DNA from: an uncultured Bacilli bacterium
GTDB lineage: Bacteria > Bacillota_I > Bacilli_A > RF39 > UBA660
DNA length: 60,332 nt
Assembly (NCBI GenBank): GCA_934088535.1
Contig: CAKOJC010000002.1
Coordinates: 1 to 60,332 of the forward strand
Direction: 5' to 3'
The notes below the pieces were generated by a model that saw only the letters and a program-made list of their open reading frames with translations, did no database searches and was not told the origin of the DNA. Position 1 is the first letter of the stretch. Every line of letters starts with the position of its first letter. The position numbers and the translations under genes are program-made. Positions 38,133 through 47,298 of this stretch are shown here, piece by piece.

Positions 38133-38987
38133 TTATTTTGATGTTTCTAATTGTTCTTTTTCCTTATATTCATAATTTAATCTATTTTGTTTAGTAACAA
38201 CAGATTCTCCTAAATTTCTTTCTATATCTTCTCTCGCTACTTTTGCTGCATGTCCACCCATTCTAGCAACTTCTTTATTTTGTTCTAAACCTTTTGGTCT
38301 ATGTTTTTCAGCAAGTCTTTTTGTAGTTTCTTCTGATAAATCAGTTAATATTATTTCAATATTATCCATATTATCTCTTAAAAACTCTTTACGAAGGCCT
38401 TTATATTGTTTATATTCTTTAGCTGTCATGCCAGACCATTCTTTATAGATTTTGTTAGTTAATATAGCATATTCTTTCACTTCAGTTATACCATTCTCTT
38501 GCCAAATATCAGTTAATTCTTTTCTATCTTGAATTCCTTTTAATCTTTTAGCAATCCATTTTTCATCATAACCTTTAGCTCGATATATATCTATAGCTCT
38601 TTGAGCAGCAAGTGATGGGTCAAATACTTCATCTATTCTTTCACTTCCTAATTTAGCCAACCAGACTTTTATTGGTTCAGCATTTTTACTAGGAATTGAT
38701 TCAATAATTCTAAACATTCCTTCAATATCAACTACATCAGTATTATAATATTTACCATCAGAAGATTTTAATTTCAGTTGGTTACAACTTGTAACCGACT
38801 CATTTCCTTCTTGTTTTAATCTATGTTTTAAAACTTTCCAATAATTTCTTGGGTTATCACTTTCTGAAACAACTCTAACTATATCAACAACACTTATAAA
38901 GTATTTTTCTTGTTCTTTGTCCCAAACAGTTCTAATTGTTTCATTGTTAAATATTTTATTTACTAAATGCATTTTATCTTGATTCAT
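38133..38987 (-). CDS. Bro-N/DinD-like phage antirepressor-type protein
   Basis: 284 aa. The N-terminal domain (NETIRTVWDKEQEKYFISVVDIVRVV, then PRNYWKVLKHRL) is a Bro-N DNA-binding domain with the usual VVDIxxxL and YWxxLK blocks. The C-terminal half (AYAILTNKIYKEWSGMTAKEYKQYKGL, VARMGGHAAKVAREDIE) resembles DinD-type proteins. Likely a regulator linked to damage response or element control. Confidence 0.75.
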   Translation of the reverse strand: MNQDKMHLVNKIFNNETIRTVWDKEQEKYFISVVDIVRVVSESDNPRNYWKVLKHRLKQEGNESVTSCNQLKLKSSDGKYYNTDVVDIEGMFRIIESIPSKNAEPIKVWLAKLGSERIDEVFDPSLAAQRAIDIYRAKGYDEKWIAKRLKGIQDRKELTDIWQENGITEVKEYAILTNKIYKEWSGMTAKEYKQYKGLRKEFLRDNMDNIEIILTDLSEETTKRLAEKHRPKGLEQNKEVARMGGHAAKVAREDIERNLGESVVTKQNRLNYEYKEKEQLETSK

Positions 38988-39007
38988 CGATTACCTCCTT
39001 GCTAAAT

Positions 39008-39760
39008 TTATTTTAATTTTACTTCATCAAAATTGATTAATTCACTTACTACGTTTTCATTACTTATTTTTGCTTGTTTACCTTTATAAATAGTTAATTT
39101 ATTATCTTTTATTTCACAATCTAATGTTAAATAATAATCATTGGTTGTATATACTATAACTTTATTATCATTTATTATTCTATATGATTTGTTCATTACA
39201 ATTTGAGAACCATAGCTTAATAGCAAAGAAAACAATAATAAAAATATATAAAATGGTACTATTTTTAAAGTGTTTGGCAAATCATTCATATTATACTTTT
39301 TATTTCTTTCTTTTTTATCCATTTTAAAGAAAATAACTGACATAATTGTCTCTGTTATAATTAATGTGAAAAAAATTAATATAAACTGACACAATGAATA
39401 TTTATTATTTAAAGAAAATACAACAATTATATTTGAAGCTATAATTAAAGTTATATTAAAAATAATAGTTCTAATTTTAACATTCATCACTTTTTTATTA
39501 AATAATTGCATATAACAATACATCAATGAGACAAAGCATAATAATATTAGAATAGAAAAACCAAAATTATATAAAAAACTTAGTTCATTACTATTAAATA
39601 ATGCATATGAAAGACCATAGTAATTAAAATAGTAACTTGAATAAATATATTTTATAAATCTTAACATAAATGATGTTGCAACTGTTAATCCAGTTATTAC
39701 AGCAACAATCCAACCATAATTATCTTGTAAAAACTTAAATGTTTCTTTATTATTTTTCAT
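39008..39760 (-). CDS. Polytopic membrane protein of unknown function (element cargo)
   Basis: About 250 aa from the ATG at 39760 (MKNNKETFKFL), preceded by GGGGG seven bases upstream; an open frame extends further upstream to 39817 but lacks a ribosome site. Five to six membrane helices, with a short extracellular or cytoplasmic C-terminal domain (YRIINDNKVIVYTTND). Not recognised. It lies after the recombinase gene and the 19-bp palindrome. Confidence 0.65.
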   Translation of the reverse strand: MKNNKETFKFLQDNYGWIVAVITGLTVATSFMLRFIKYIYSSYYFNYYGLSYALFNSNELSFLYNFGFSILILLCFVSLMYCYMQLFNKKVMNVKIRTIIFNITLIIASNIIVVFSLNNKYSLCQFILIFFTLIITETIMSVIFFKMDKKERNKKYNMNDLPNTLKIVPFYIFLLLFSLLLSYGSQIVMNKSYRIINDNKVIVYTTNDYYLTLDCEIKDNKLTIYKGKQAKISNENVVSELINFDEVKLK

Positions 39761-39818
39761 CATATCACCCCCAATAGTTTCTTCGTATAAGTAGTTTATC
39801 AATTTTTTTATGTACACC

Positions 39819-39837
39819 TTGTCGCAATTTGCGACAA
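39819..39837. repeat. 19-bp perfect palindrome
   Basis: TTGTCGCAATTTGCGACAA: 9-bp arms around a single central base. It lies between the recombinase stop (39842) and the membrane gene, much more GC-rich than its surroundings. It could be an operator or recombination-accessory site; there is no T-run to suggest a terminator. Confidence 0.8.
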
Positions 39838-39841
39838 AGTT

Positions 39842-41422
39842 CTAATTATTCAATATACTAAATTTATAGATAATTTCTATATTTCTATCTTTATCTATAA
39901 TAATTTTATCAATTAAGGCTTGTATTAACTCTCTTGATGAATTATCAATATCAATTAATTTTCTTATTTTATCTTCGTAGTCTTTTATTTCTGATTTATT
40001 AACTTTCTTCTCTTCTTTTGTATCTTGTAGATTTTGAATTTTTTCTCTTGTTTTAATCAAAGAATTTTCTGTTTCTCTAGAAATTCTTAAATACATTTCT
40101 TCAGATACTATTCCATTAAATTTATCTTGATATAGCATATCTAATTTACTAATAAAGTCTTTTTCTTGCTTTCTTAAATCATTTATTTGATTATTAACGT
40201 TACTATTATCTTTTTTATTAATGTTTTTAGATATTTCGGATATATCTAATTTTTTCAAATACTTTTTGCAAGTATTTCTAATAACATCAAGTAATGCTTC
40301 TTCAAGCTTTTCATACGGGCTGAAATGAGGCTCACACATTCTTCTTTTAGGATCTCTTGAATATCTATTACAATTAACAGTCCAATAGTCATGATTTTTT
40401 CTATAAGATACTGTTAAAGTATTACCACATTCTTTACAATATAATAAATTTTCAAATAATCTTTTATCTCTTTTAACAATATTAGATTTATTAGTCCTTT
40501 TAACATTATTTTGAACACTTTCAAATATAAACCTATCTACTAGTGCTTCATGAGTATTTTTAACTATATCCCAATTGCTTTTAGGTAATGCTTTTTTCTT
40601 TTTAGATTTATATGATACTTTAGTTTGTACACTTTGTACCATATCACCAACATACATTTGATTTTTTAAAATCTTTTTAACAGAAGAAATAGTCCACATA
40701 GGATTGTATTTAGCTTTTGAATTAGGATTCTTTCTCTTCAAACTACTAGGTGTTTTAATATTATTATCATTCAAATAAGTAGTTATTTCAGAAAGCCCTA
40801 CTCCGTTATAAGCCATATCAAATATCTTTTTTACTACCCATGCATACTCTGGATCTGGTATTAAGTGTCCTTTATCAATTGGATCTCTTAAATATCCATA
40901 ACTTGGAGCACTTCCAATAAATTTGCCATTTCTTCTTTTGTCATTTAAAACATTACGAATTTTAATAGAATTTTGTTTACTATAATAATCATTACAAGCA
41001 AATAACCATGTTGCTGAATCATTGCTTGCTTGATTAATCGCATTGTCGTATCCTTCCAACATAGAAATAAATCTTATTCCATTTTCTGGAAAGAAAGTTT
41101 CAACATAATATCCTGTTAAAATATGATCTCTACCTAATCTTGATAAGTCTTTTACTACTACAAGATTAATTCTTTTGGCTTTAATATCTTCAATTAGTCT
41201 TTGGAATCCTGGTCTATCAAAAGTAGCACCTGAATAACCATCATCTACATATTCATCTACGAAAATAAATCCTTTTTCTTTAATAAAATTAATTAGTATA
41301 TTTCTTTGGTTAAGGACACTCTCACTTTCAGATTCGTAAGATTTGCCTTCATCAGCTTCTGATAATCTTATATAAATTCCTGCTTTGTAGTAATCTGGCA
41401 TCACATTTAAAGTGTTATACAA
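39842..41422 (-). CDS. Large serine recombinase/integrase
   Basis: 526 aa from the TTG at 41422, seven bases after AGGAG; an ATG-type start further upstream lacks such a site. The resolvase domain begins AGIYIRLSEADE with the catalytic Ser, then VDDGYSGATFDRPGFQ and DLSRLGRDH with catalytic Args. The recombinase domain (WTISSVKKILKNQMYVGD) and zinc-ribbon (CKECGNTL…CNRYSRDPKRRMC) follow, then a coiled coil. Related to Tn4451 TnpX and phage integrases. It should excise and insert the 10.5-kb element at the GG core of the amidase gene. No obvious directionality factor is seen. Confidence 0.95.
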   Translation of the reverse strand: MYNTLNVMPDYYKAGIYIRLSEADEGKSYESESESVLNQRNILINFIKEKGFIFVDEYVDDGYSGATFDRPGFQRLIEDIKAKRINLVVVKDLSRLGRDHILTGYYVETFFPENGIRFISMLEGYDNAINQASNDSATWLFACNDYYSKQNSIKIRNVLNDKRRNGKFIGSAPSYGYLRDPIDKGHLIPDPEYAWVVKKIFDMAYNGVGLSEITTYLNDNNIKTPSSLKRKNPNSKAKYNPMWTISSVKKILKNQMYVGDMVQSVQTKVSYKSKKKKALPKSNWDIVKNTHEALVDRFIFESVQNNVKRTNKSNIVKRDKRLFENLLYCKECGNTLTVSYRKNHDYWTVNCNRYSRDPKRRMCEPHFSPYEKLEEALLDVIRNTCKKYLKKLDISEISKNINKKDNSNVNNQINDLRKQEKDFISKLDMLYQDKFNGIVSEEMYLRISRETENSLIKTREKIQNLQDTKEEKKVNKSEIKDYEDKIRKLIDIDNSSRELIQALIDKIIIDKDRNIEIIYKFSILNN

Positions 41423-41500
41423 GCTTACTCTCCTTTCCTTGTTGTATAACAACTAAAGCCAATTAAATTATACCATACAAATTTAATTTGGCACACTGTA

Positions 41501-41593
41501 TCAATCAATATTTACCTTACTTTTAATAAATTTAATTACCAGTTCATTAAAATTAGGAGAATCATCTTTGAAAGTTTCTATTATATTAAACAT
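41501..41593 (-). CDS. 30-aa small protein upstream of the recombinase
   Basis: MFNIIETFKDDSPNFNELVI at its N-terminus, ending in a Lys-rich segment and TGA. GAGGTGG stands a few bases before the ATG. It lies between the HTH gene and the recombinase gene in the same direction. Size and place would suit a recombination accessory factor, but nothing in the sequence proves it. Confidence 0.5.
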   Translation of the reverse strand: MFNIIETFKDDSPNFNELVIKFIKSKVNID

Positions 41594-41626
41594 AAGCCAC
41601 CTCATTTAAGTTTATGAGTGTCTTTA

Positions 41627-42154
41627 TCAATTTATATCTTCCTCCATTTCTTTAAAACTTTCTAGCATTTTCTCCATCTCTTCTTGTTCTTCCTTAGTTA
41701 CTTTTTTAGATTCAATAGGTTCACCATGCCAGTATTCAATACCAAATTCATCCACATAATAAATTTTATCTAATATATCTTTTTTATTTTTATTATATTT
41801 ATTATAATGGTTAAAATTATTTTGAATACTAGTATTAGCATTTCTTTGAATACTTGTTATTCTTTTCTTTAATACCTCGGATAATTTTATTATCCTCTTT
41901 GAATTGTTTGTTTCATTATTATTAATTTCTATATCAATATATCCATTTTTTGATAAACTACTTATACTTTTTGATACAGTTGGTTTGGTACAATCAAACT
42001 TCTTCATAAAATACCTATTAGTAGGCCAACAATAGCCATTTTTCTTACATAATGACACAATGTCTATTAATAATATTCTTTCAAAGTAAGTTAATCTATT
42101 ATCTCCTAATACTGATTCTGGTAATACTAAACTTATAAATGGCTCTTTTTTCAT
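41627..42154 (-). CDS. Helix-turn-helix (phage/replication-type) protein
   Basis: 175 aa. KEPFISLVLPESVLGDNRLTYFERILL followed by a winged-helix (RYFMKKFDCTKPTVSKSISSLSKNGYIDIEI, residues 45-80), the layout of helix-turn-helix proteins that resemble DnaD/RepA N-terminal domains in mobile elements. The acidic C-terminus (EEQEEMEKMLESFKEMEED) may mediate protein contacts. It could regulate the recombinase or start replication of an excised circle. Confidence 0.75.
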   Translation of the reverse strand: MKKEPFISLVLPESVLGDNRLTYFERILLIDIVSLCKKNGYCWPTNRYFMKKFDCTKPTVSKSISSLSKNGYIDIEINNNETNNSKRIIKLSEVLKKRITSIQRNANTSIQNNFNHYNKYNKNKKDILDKIYYVDEFGIEYWHGEPIESKKVTKEEQEEMEKMLESFKEMEEDIN

Positions 42155-42509
42155 TATTTCTCTAATATAAGATTATCAAGTTTAGTAGTTCCATATTATC
42201 CTCCTTTCTTTACCAGTCTTTTTAGGAACACATAAAAAGAACTGAACACACTAGTCCACAACAAAAATAAGGGAATATTCCAATCTTTTTTGTTGGATTA
42301 ATATGTATTCAGTTCTTCACTGATTAATTATCATACATTATTCTTTAATGTATAATAAAGATTTCTAATTTCTTTTTAATATTCACTATTTTATATTTAT
42401 ATATGTTTATATGTAATAGTCACATTCCCGTATGACTAGTTTAATTATAACACTAATTATTTCGTTTTCAATATGTAATTGTTCGACAATATTTGACAAC
42501 AATTCGCTA
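42155..42509 (-). promoter_or_regulatory. Long untranslated leader of the HTH/recombinase operon
   Basis: 355 bases with no credible gene. On the minus strand TTGAAA, 16 bases and TATAAT (near 42442-42469) make a promoter. About 160 bases later comes a large hairpin (42315-42239): outer stem GAACTGAA/TTCAGTTC, inner stem CCAACAAAAA/TTTTTGTTGTGG, followed by TTTTTATG, then the gene's AAAGGAGG. The hairpin-plus-T layout is that of an attenuator or leader terminator. Confidence 0.65.
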
Positions 42510-43406
42510 TTATTCATGTTTATTCATTAGTATATCAATTTTATCAAACCATTCACTTGTATGATTAACTTTATCAATAACATATGGTGTCGATAACACT
42601 TCTTGTTTAGATAATTGAGATAGTTCTTTCCATTTATCCTTTGGAACAACATAAGTTGCATTTCCATAGTAACCATTTTCTAAAAAACAAGTATTTTTGA
42701 AAACAAATGCATAGTAACCAGTAAATCCACCAGAGCCAACGAATATCTCAGATGGCTTATAAGAATTTAAAGTATCTAACCTTAACTGGTTATAATCAGG
42801 TCTTTTTTTCTTTTTATTTTCATTTTTCTTATTAATATTTGTTAAAACTAAAGTCCTAACACCTGGCGGCAATAATTCCCAATTACATCTTTTTATTTTA
42901 TTGTGTATATCAATTAAATCTAAATCTTCGCTAAATATTTCACAAAAGCCAAATATTTCCAAAAACATATTAATAGTTTGCTTTATTATTTCTTTATCTG
43001 TCTTTGAATCTACATTTGCTAATATAAAAGATTCACCAGAATTATTTTTTGTTAATAAAAATTCTATATTACTTGCTGGAACTTCAACTCTAGGATATAC
43101 TTTTCTCGATATATCAAAGAAATCTCCATGCTCATTTCCACCCCAATCTTGCCAAGTCCAATAAATGGTATTTATTACCTTATCTTCTTTAGGTTTTGTT
43201 TTATCCGGAAAAGAATAACCATTTGAATTCCTATTACAATTAATACCAAATTCTGGAGATGGTTGTATGGCAGTTCCTTCTACAAATTCTTTTATGCCTA
43301 GTTTTTCATATTCCTTATCTGTAACATGAATGCCTATTTTTATATTATCATTTTTATACTTATCTAAAAAGTCTAACGATATTATTCTTTTTTTACTTAT
43401 AATCAT
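42510..43406 (-). CDS. Unknown soluble protein of the element
   Basis: 298 aa, no membrane segments. Notable conserved-looking stretches are IYWTWQDWGGNEHGDFFDIS near residue 80 and NGYYGNATYVVPKDKWKELSQL near residue 240. Location next to the modification genes suggests a defence or island function; I do not recognise the family. The final TTTVIDKVNHTSEW region ends in a short acidic helix. Confidence 0.6.
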   Translation of the reverse strand: MIISKKRIISLDFLDKYKNDNIKIGIHVTDKEYEKLGIKEFVEGTAIQPSPEFGINCNRNSNGYSFPDKTKPKEDKVINTIYWTWQDWGGNEHGDFFDISRKVYPRVEVPASNIEFLLTKNNSGESFILANVDSKTDKEIIKQTINMFLEIFGFCEIFSEDLDLIDIHNKIKRCNWELLPPGVRTLVLTNINKKNENKKKKRPDYNQLRLDTLNSYKPSEIFVGSGGFTGYYAFVFKNTCFLENGYYGNATYVVPKDKWKELSQLSKQEVLSTPYVIDKVNHTSEWFDKIDILMNKHE

Positions 43407-43462
43407 ATTTACCCTCCATTTATTATTTTTGGAGCATCCACCATACTTAGATTAATTATTTT

Positions 43463-43540
43463 CTACTTTTTATGTGTACCAGGTCTACATCTATTATGAG
43501 CCTTAACATGAACTGATTTGTTACATTTTTTCTTTGCCAT
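43463..43540 (-). CDS. 25-aa Cys/His-containing small protein
   Basis: Begins MAKKKCNKSVHVKAHNRCRP and ends in GTHKK. Two Cys and three His in 25 residues could bind a metal. A perfect GGAGGT lies eight bases before the ATG, which is the main support for translation. It sits between the 298-aa gene and the type I genes. Confidence 0.55.
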   Translation of the reverse strand: MAKKKCNKSVHVKAHNRCRPGTHKK

Positions 43541-43560
43541 ATATTTTACCTCCTTTTCAT

Positions 43561-43749
43561 TTAAACTTGAATAATAGAATTTTTTACGATTAATAACTTG
43601 ATTTTGTCTTTTTTTTCTGCTATGCTAATAATAGCAGGAATGACGAAAGTCACGGATGTATTTAAATTCATATTCTCCTGTAATTTTTCATATTCTAACA
43701 TTTTGTTTGTTAGTCTTTGATTTTCATTTAGTATGGTGGCTGCAACCAC
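43561..43749 (-). other. Doubtful short open frame
   Basis: A 62-codon open frame starting with GTG and without a ribosome site; an internal ATG at 43671 preceded by CAGGAG would give 36 residues with a hydrophobic segment. Two small hairpins lie inside (TGAC/GTCA and TGCTA/TAGCA). It may be a gene remnant or a small membrane peptide. I do not call it a gene. Confidence 0.25.
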
Positions 43750-43762
43750 TTATACAAAAGTA

Positions 43763-43797
43763 AAAGCATTTGTTTATCTCGAAACAAATGCTTTTTC
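43763..43797. terminator. Terminator after hsdS
   Basis: AAGCATTTGTTT and AAACAAATGCTT pair over a short loop with T-runs on both sides. It lies downstream of hsdS in the element. Confidence 0.8.
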
Positions 43798-43927
43798 ATT
43801 TTTTATATTGCATCATTACCAAGATAAACTCAGGTACTATTACTTCTGTATAATTGCATATTATCATAAAAATGCAATTAACGCAATAGCACTCTAAAGT
43901 TTATATTGCTAAATTATAATTTCTTAG

Positions 43928-45028
43928 TTAATTACCTAAAAATTCTAAATATTTATTATATTGTTTATACATAACATTTTTTATATATTGTTCCATATAT
44001 TTATAATCTGGACAACCATCATTATTAACTGGCAGTAAAATTGTCTGCTCTTTTAATCTTGTCGAGTTAATTGTATAAGAATATGAATATTTTTCTCTAT
44101 GCATTTCTAAACTTCTACAGATAAATAACAATATGTATTTATTTGATTTAAATTTTGGAATCATTATATTTACTTTTGTCCCTGTATAAAAGGGATATAC
44201 TTGAACAAAAGGTTTTGCAGTTTCATTGCCAATTGTAATCACGGGATAAATGTTGTTTAAATAAATAGAATTGTAATTTATAAATCCATCCAAACCATTA
44301 TACGATTCACGTCTTGTTATATATGGCATACTACCAGAATATTTATCTATCTTATTACCATCAACATTTTTCCCAATAACAACATCAAATAAATCAGATA
44401 TCTTAAATTCTTCCCAAGTTAACGATTCATATTTTTCTATTTTCTCATTTCGTATTTTACCCAATTCAGATTTGCAATAATCAATATAATTATTAATATC
44501 TTTTTTAGTTAACTCAACTATAACATCTGTCATATATTTATAATCAGGATTTTCATTTTCATCAACCGGAAGAAGAATTTTAGATTTTCTCATCCTTTTA
44601 GGTCGCCACTTACGTGAATATTCAAAACATATCCTCTGTTTTTCAATAGCAGAAATAAGAAACATTGCCAGTTTTCTATTCAATTTATAATTTTTTAAAT
44701 ATAATGGATTAACATCATGACTACAAGTAAATGACGTTGGCTGATAATAAGCATATCCTACAGATCCATTATTTGTTACACAAATACAATTTCCTTTAAA
44801 TAATTTGTTTGATATATCCGTATTGTTATTATCACCTGTTTTAGAACTTTTTTCTATTGTTTCATATGAATAAAATTCAGTTATTCCATTATTTGAGTCA
44901 GTGGCACCAATAAATGGAATAGTACCATTCTCTTTATTTTCTGGCTTTTTATTATAAAATCCACCATTTATATCAAAAATTTCTATAAAATCAAATTCTT
45001 TCCATTTTCTATTATTCATTTGAATCAC
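43928..45028 (-). CDS. hsdS: Type I restriction-modification specificity subunit HsdS
   Basis: 366 aa with two tandem target-recognition halves: KWKEFDFIEIFDINGG…IPFIGATDSNNGI and TWEEFKISDLFDVVIGKN…MPYITRRESYNG, each followed by an LPVDENENPDYKYM-type helix segment. The duplicated layout is classic for HsdS, which chooses the DNA sequence. It overlaps the end of the second HsdM fragment by 17 bases. No HsdR gene is in the window. Confidence 0.93.
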   Translation of the reverse strand: MIQMNNRKWKEFDFIEIFDINGGFYNKKPENKENGTIPFIGATDSNNGITEFYSYETIEKSSKTGDNNNTDISNKLFKGNCICVTNNGSVGYAYYQPTSFTCSHDVNPLYLKNYKLNRKLAMFLISAIEKQRICFEYSRKWRPKRMRKSKILLPVDENENPDYKYMTDVIVELTKKDINNYIDYCKSELGKIRNEKIEKYESLTWEEFKISDLFDVVIGKNVDGNKIDKYSGSMPYITRRESYNGLDGFINYNSIYLNNIYPVITIGNETAKPFVQVYPFYTGTKVNIMIPKFKSNKYILLFICRSLEMHREKYSYSYTINSTRLKEQTILLPVNNDGCPDYKYMEQYIKNVMYKQYNKYLEFLGN

Positions 45029-45536
45029 CCTTAAATAAATAATCCCTGTTATGAGCTATCATATCAAATTCAAATGTTAAATAATCAGCAACTGTATTTT
45101 CAATTTCTTGTTCTGTGGGAAGTTCATCATTAAAATAATAAAATGAATGAAGCCATTCGTCAGATGACTCTACCTTTGTTTTTACACAAAATTTTGTTTC
45201 TGAATCAATTTTGTCAAACCAAACATCTAACAAATGCTGTTTTTTATCTTTTGCAGATTCGGTTTCTATTAGTCCAATGTGAGGAGAAACTTTATATCCA
45301 TCATTTTCAAAATTAATAAATTTAGATATTTTATCTTTTGAATGTGGTTCACCAGCTGTAAATATTGCAATGCATGGCATTACTCCGACGCCATAAAATG
45401 TATCTTTATTTAAAGTTATTACTCCTTCTAATGTATGGTGTAACAAAATATTCTCTTTTATATTTTTTTCTTCATTTGTTTTACCATATCCAATAGCAAT
45501 CTCACCACCAAATGTTCCAACTAAAGCATAATTCAT
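45012..45536 (-). pseudogene. hsdM: HsdM, C-terminal fragment
   Basis: 174 aa. ENILLHHTLEGVITLNKDTFYGVGVMPCIAIFTAGEPH and the later KQHLLDVWFDKIDSETKFCVKT are the C-terminal part of an N6-adenine methylase of type I systems. It is offset by +1 relative to the preceding frame. An ATG inside the upstream fragment could start it. About ten residues of the family's usual middle (after NPPY…LYE) are missing or scrambled, so this is more than a one-base slip. Confidence 0.8.
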
Positions 45537-46920
45537 ATAAATTAGGATTTTCTTTTGACCCTTGTGAATATGGGGGATTCATCATACCAACAGTAGCACC
45601 CTTTAATTGTAATTTTTGTGCACTTTGACTCAGAAAGTCTTCATGTATTAAATTACTCTTACCATCTCCTCTTATAATCATATTAGTAGTAGCAATAGTA
45701 AACATATACGGTTGCAATTCTATACCATGAAGTTGTTCTTTTCTAATGTGTTTTATATCAGAATCATTATCAATTTCTTTTCTAGATTTTAATTTTTTAT
45801 CTAAAACCACACTTTGAATCATATTGTGCATCGCTGCAATAAGGAATCCTGCTGTACCACAGCATGGATCTAATACTACGTCATCCGATTTTAAATTTAA
45901 CAAATCGCAAAATAATTGTGTAATATGTTTTGGTGTTAAAACTATTCCAAGTGTTTGACCATCACCACCACTATAACTCATAAATTCACTATAAAATCTT
46001 CCTAAAAAATCCTCTGGCGAATCAGTATATTTAATACTTTTAAATAATTTTTCATAAAGGAATTCCGTATAATAGCGTAAAGGTGTTTTTTCTAACTGTC
46101 TATTTTTTTCATTTAATATCGGTGTATCTTTAATTATCAAAAATTGACTTAGTATTTTATCCCTTTTTACTTCTGGTGCAACATTACATCTCTTTAAATT
46201 TGACTCTATCGCCTCATAAATTTTTTGACCATCTGTCTTAGTGTCATCACAATTTAAAGATTCTATTGAAAAATTCTTATATTCTATCTCATTTAAAGCT
46301 AACAGAATTCCAGAAACAACTAAGGGTTTTTCTTTATCACCCAAATTACCATAATTTCTTAAATCTTTATGTAATTTTGCAGCATCTTTTAAAATTTCAG
46401 CAGTTTCTTTTTCTGTATCAGTATTTTCTTTTAAAATTTCTCTAATATAATATTCATCAATATTATTTTCATTAAATGATATAAATGATTCCACATCATC
46501 TAATACTCTATAATATTCTCTGTCATCAATATATAATGGAGTTATTTTATGACGCTTCTCATCGCCTGAAATACCAAAAGCAATTATTTGTTTGTAGTTC
46601 GTATTTTTTGCTATATGTTGTGCATAGAAAAGTGCACCATTTACTGCATAATCAATTATATCATTTTTATCAGTACTTATAATATCTTCTTTCATTTTTA
46701 TGTGTTTTGTTATATCTGCCTTATCTTCTATTATAAGAATAAAATCTTTAACAACACCACAATATTCAGGAAATCCAACATTCCCAGTACCTTTTTTTGA
46801 TGCAGTCTTTAATGCATCATCTAATTCCTTAACATTACTTCCCTGTGCGTCTAAAGATATCCCCGCATCTTTTAATAAATCATAAACCCATAAATCAGTT
46901 CTTACTTCCTTTTTTGCCAT
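45502..46920 (-). pseudogene. hsdM: HsdM, N-terminal fragment (type I DNA methylase)
   Basis: 472 aa. VVLDPCCGTAGFLIAAMHNM (AdoMet binding) and MMNPPYSQGS (the catalytic NPPY) are intact, but the frame ends 19 residues later at TGA. The 35-base overlap with the C-terminal fragment means that both might still be made. Normal HsdM is one chain of about 500-660 residues, so function is doubtful. It is 1-2 bases downstream of the RHH gene. Confidence 0.85.
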
Positions 46921-46921
46921 A

Positions 46922-47092
46922 CTACTTATTCTCCTTTTTCATTTTATCTTCAATAGCTTCAATAACAAATTTGTTAATACTATAGCCTCGTTCTTTATCC
47001 TTTTTATTGTTAACTATATTTCTAATCTTTTTATACAAGTCGTTAGACATTCTCAAAGGTATTGGAACTCTTTCTTCTTTCTTTTTTTCCAT
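46922..47092 (-). CDS. Ribbon-helix-helix-type small regulator
   Basis: 56 aa starting MEKKKEERVPIPLRMSNDLY. The order basic strand (VPIPLRMSNDLYKKI) then two helices (YSINKFVIEAIEDKM) fits a CopG/Arc ribbon-helix-helix protein. AGAGG precedes the ATG. It is first in the operon RHH-hsdM-hsdS and lies just downstream of a repeated palindrome, so it probably represses its own promoter. Confidence 0.7.
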   Translation of the reverse strand: MEKKKEERVPIPLRMSNDLYKKIRNIVNNKKDKERGYSINKFVIEAIEDKMKKENK

Positions 47093-47109
47093 ATTATCCC
47101 TCTTTATTT

Positions 47110-47142
47110 ATGATATCATTATATCTTGATATTATGATATCA
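47110..47142. promoter_or_regulatory. Palindromic operator cluster upstream of the RHH gene
   Basis: ATGATATCAT (47110-47119), ATATCTTGATAT (47121-47132) and ATGATATCA (47134-47142): three palindromic units at 12-base spacing. Tandem short repeats are typical of ribbon-helix-helix binding sites. Confidence 0.6.
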
Positions 47143-47261
47143 CTATTTACAAAATTAATCAAGGGCTTGGGAATAATCCCACAAGAGAATTTTGTATGGG
47201 AGTACAAATTCAGTGCTGGCTAGACAATAAATCTACTCCCAAACTAATTAGTTCCAATAAA

Positions 47262-47294
47262 AAAACTCTATCATTTTTATCTGACAGAGTTCTA
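47262..47294 (-). terminator. Terminator of the 99-aa gene
   Basis: Minus strand AACTCTGTCA pairs with TGATAGAGTT and runs into seven T; it lies directly after the stop at 47299. Confidence 0.7.
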
Positions 47295-47298
47295 CTTT

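Noticed and set aside
43561..43749. A 62-codon gene in the element
   Set aside because: It has a GTG start, no ribosome site and no recognisable content; kept only as a doubtful entry.
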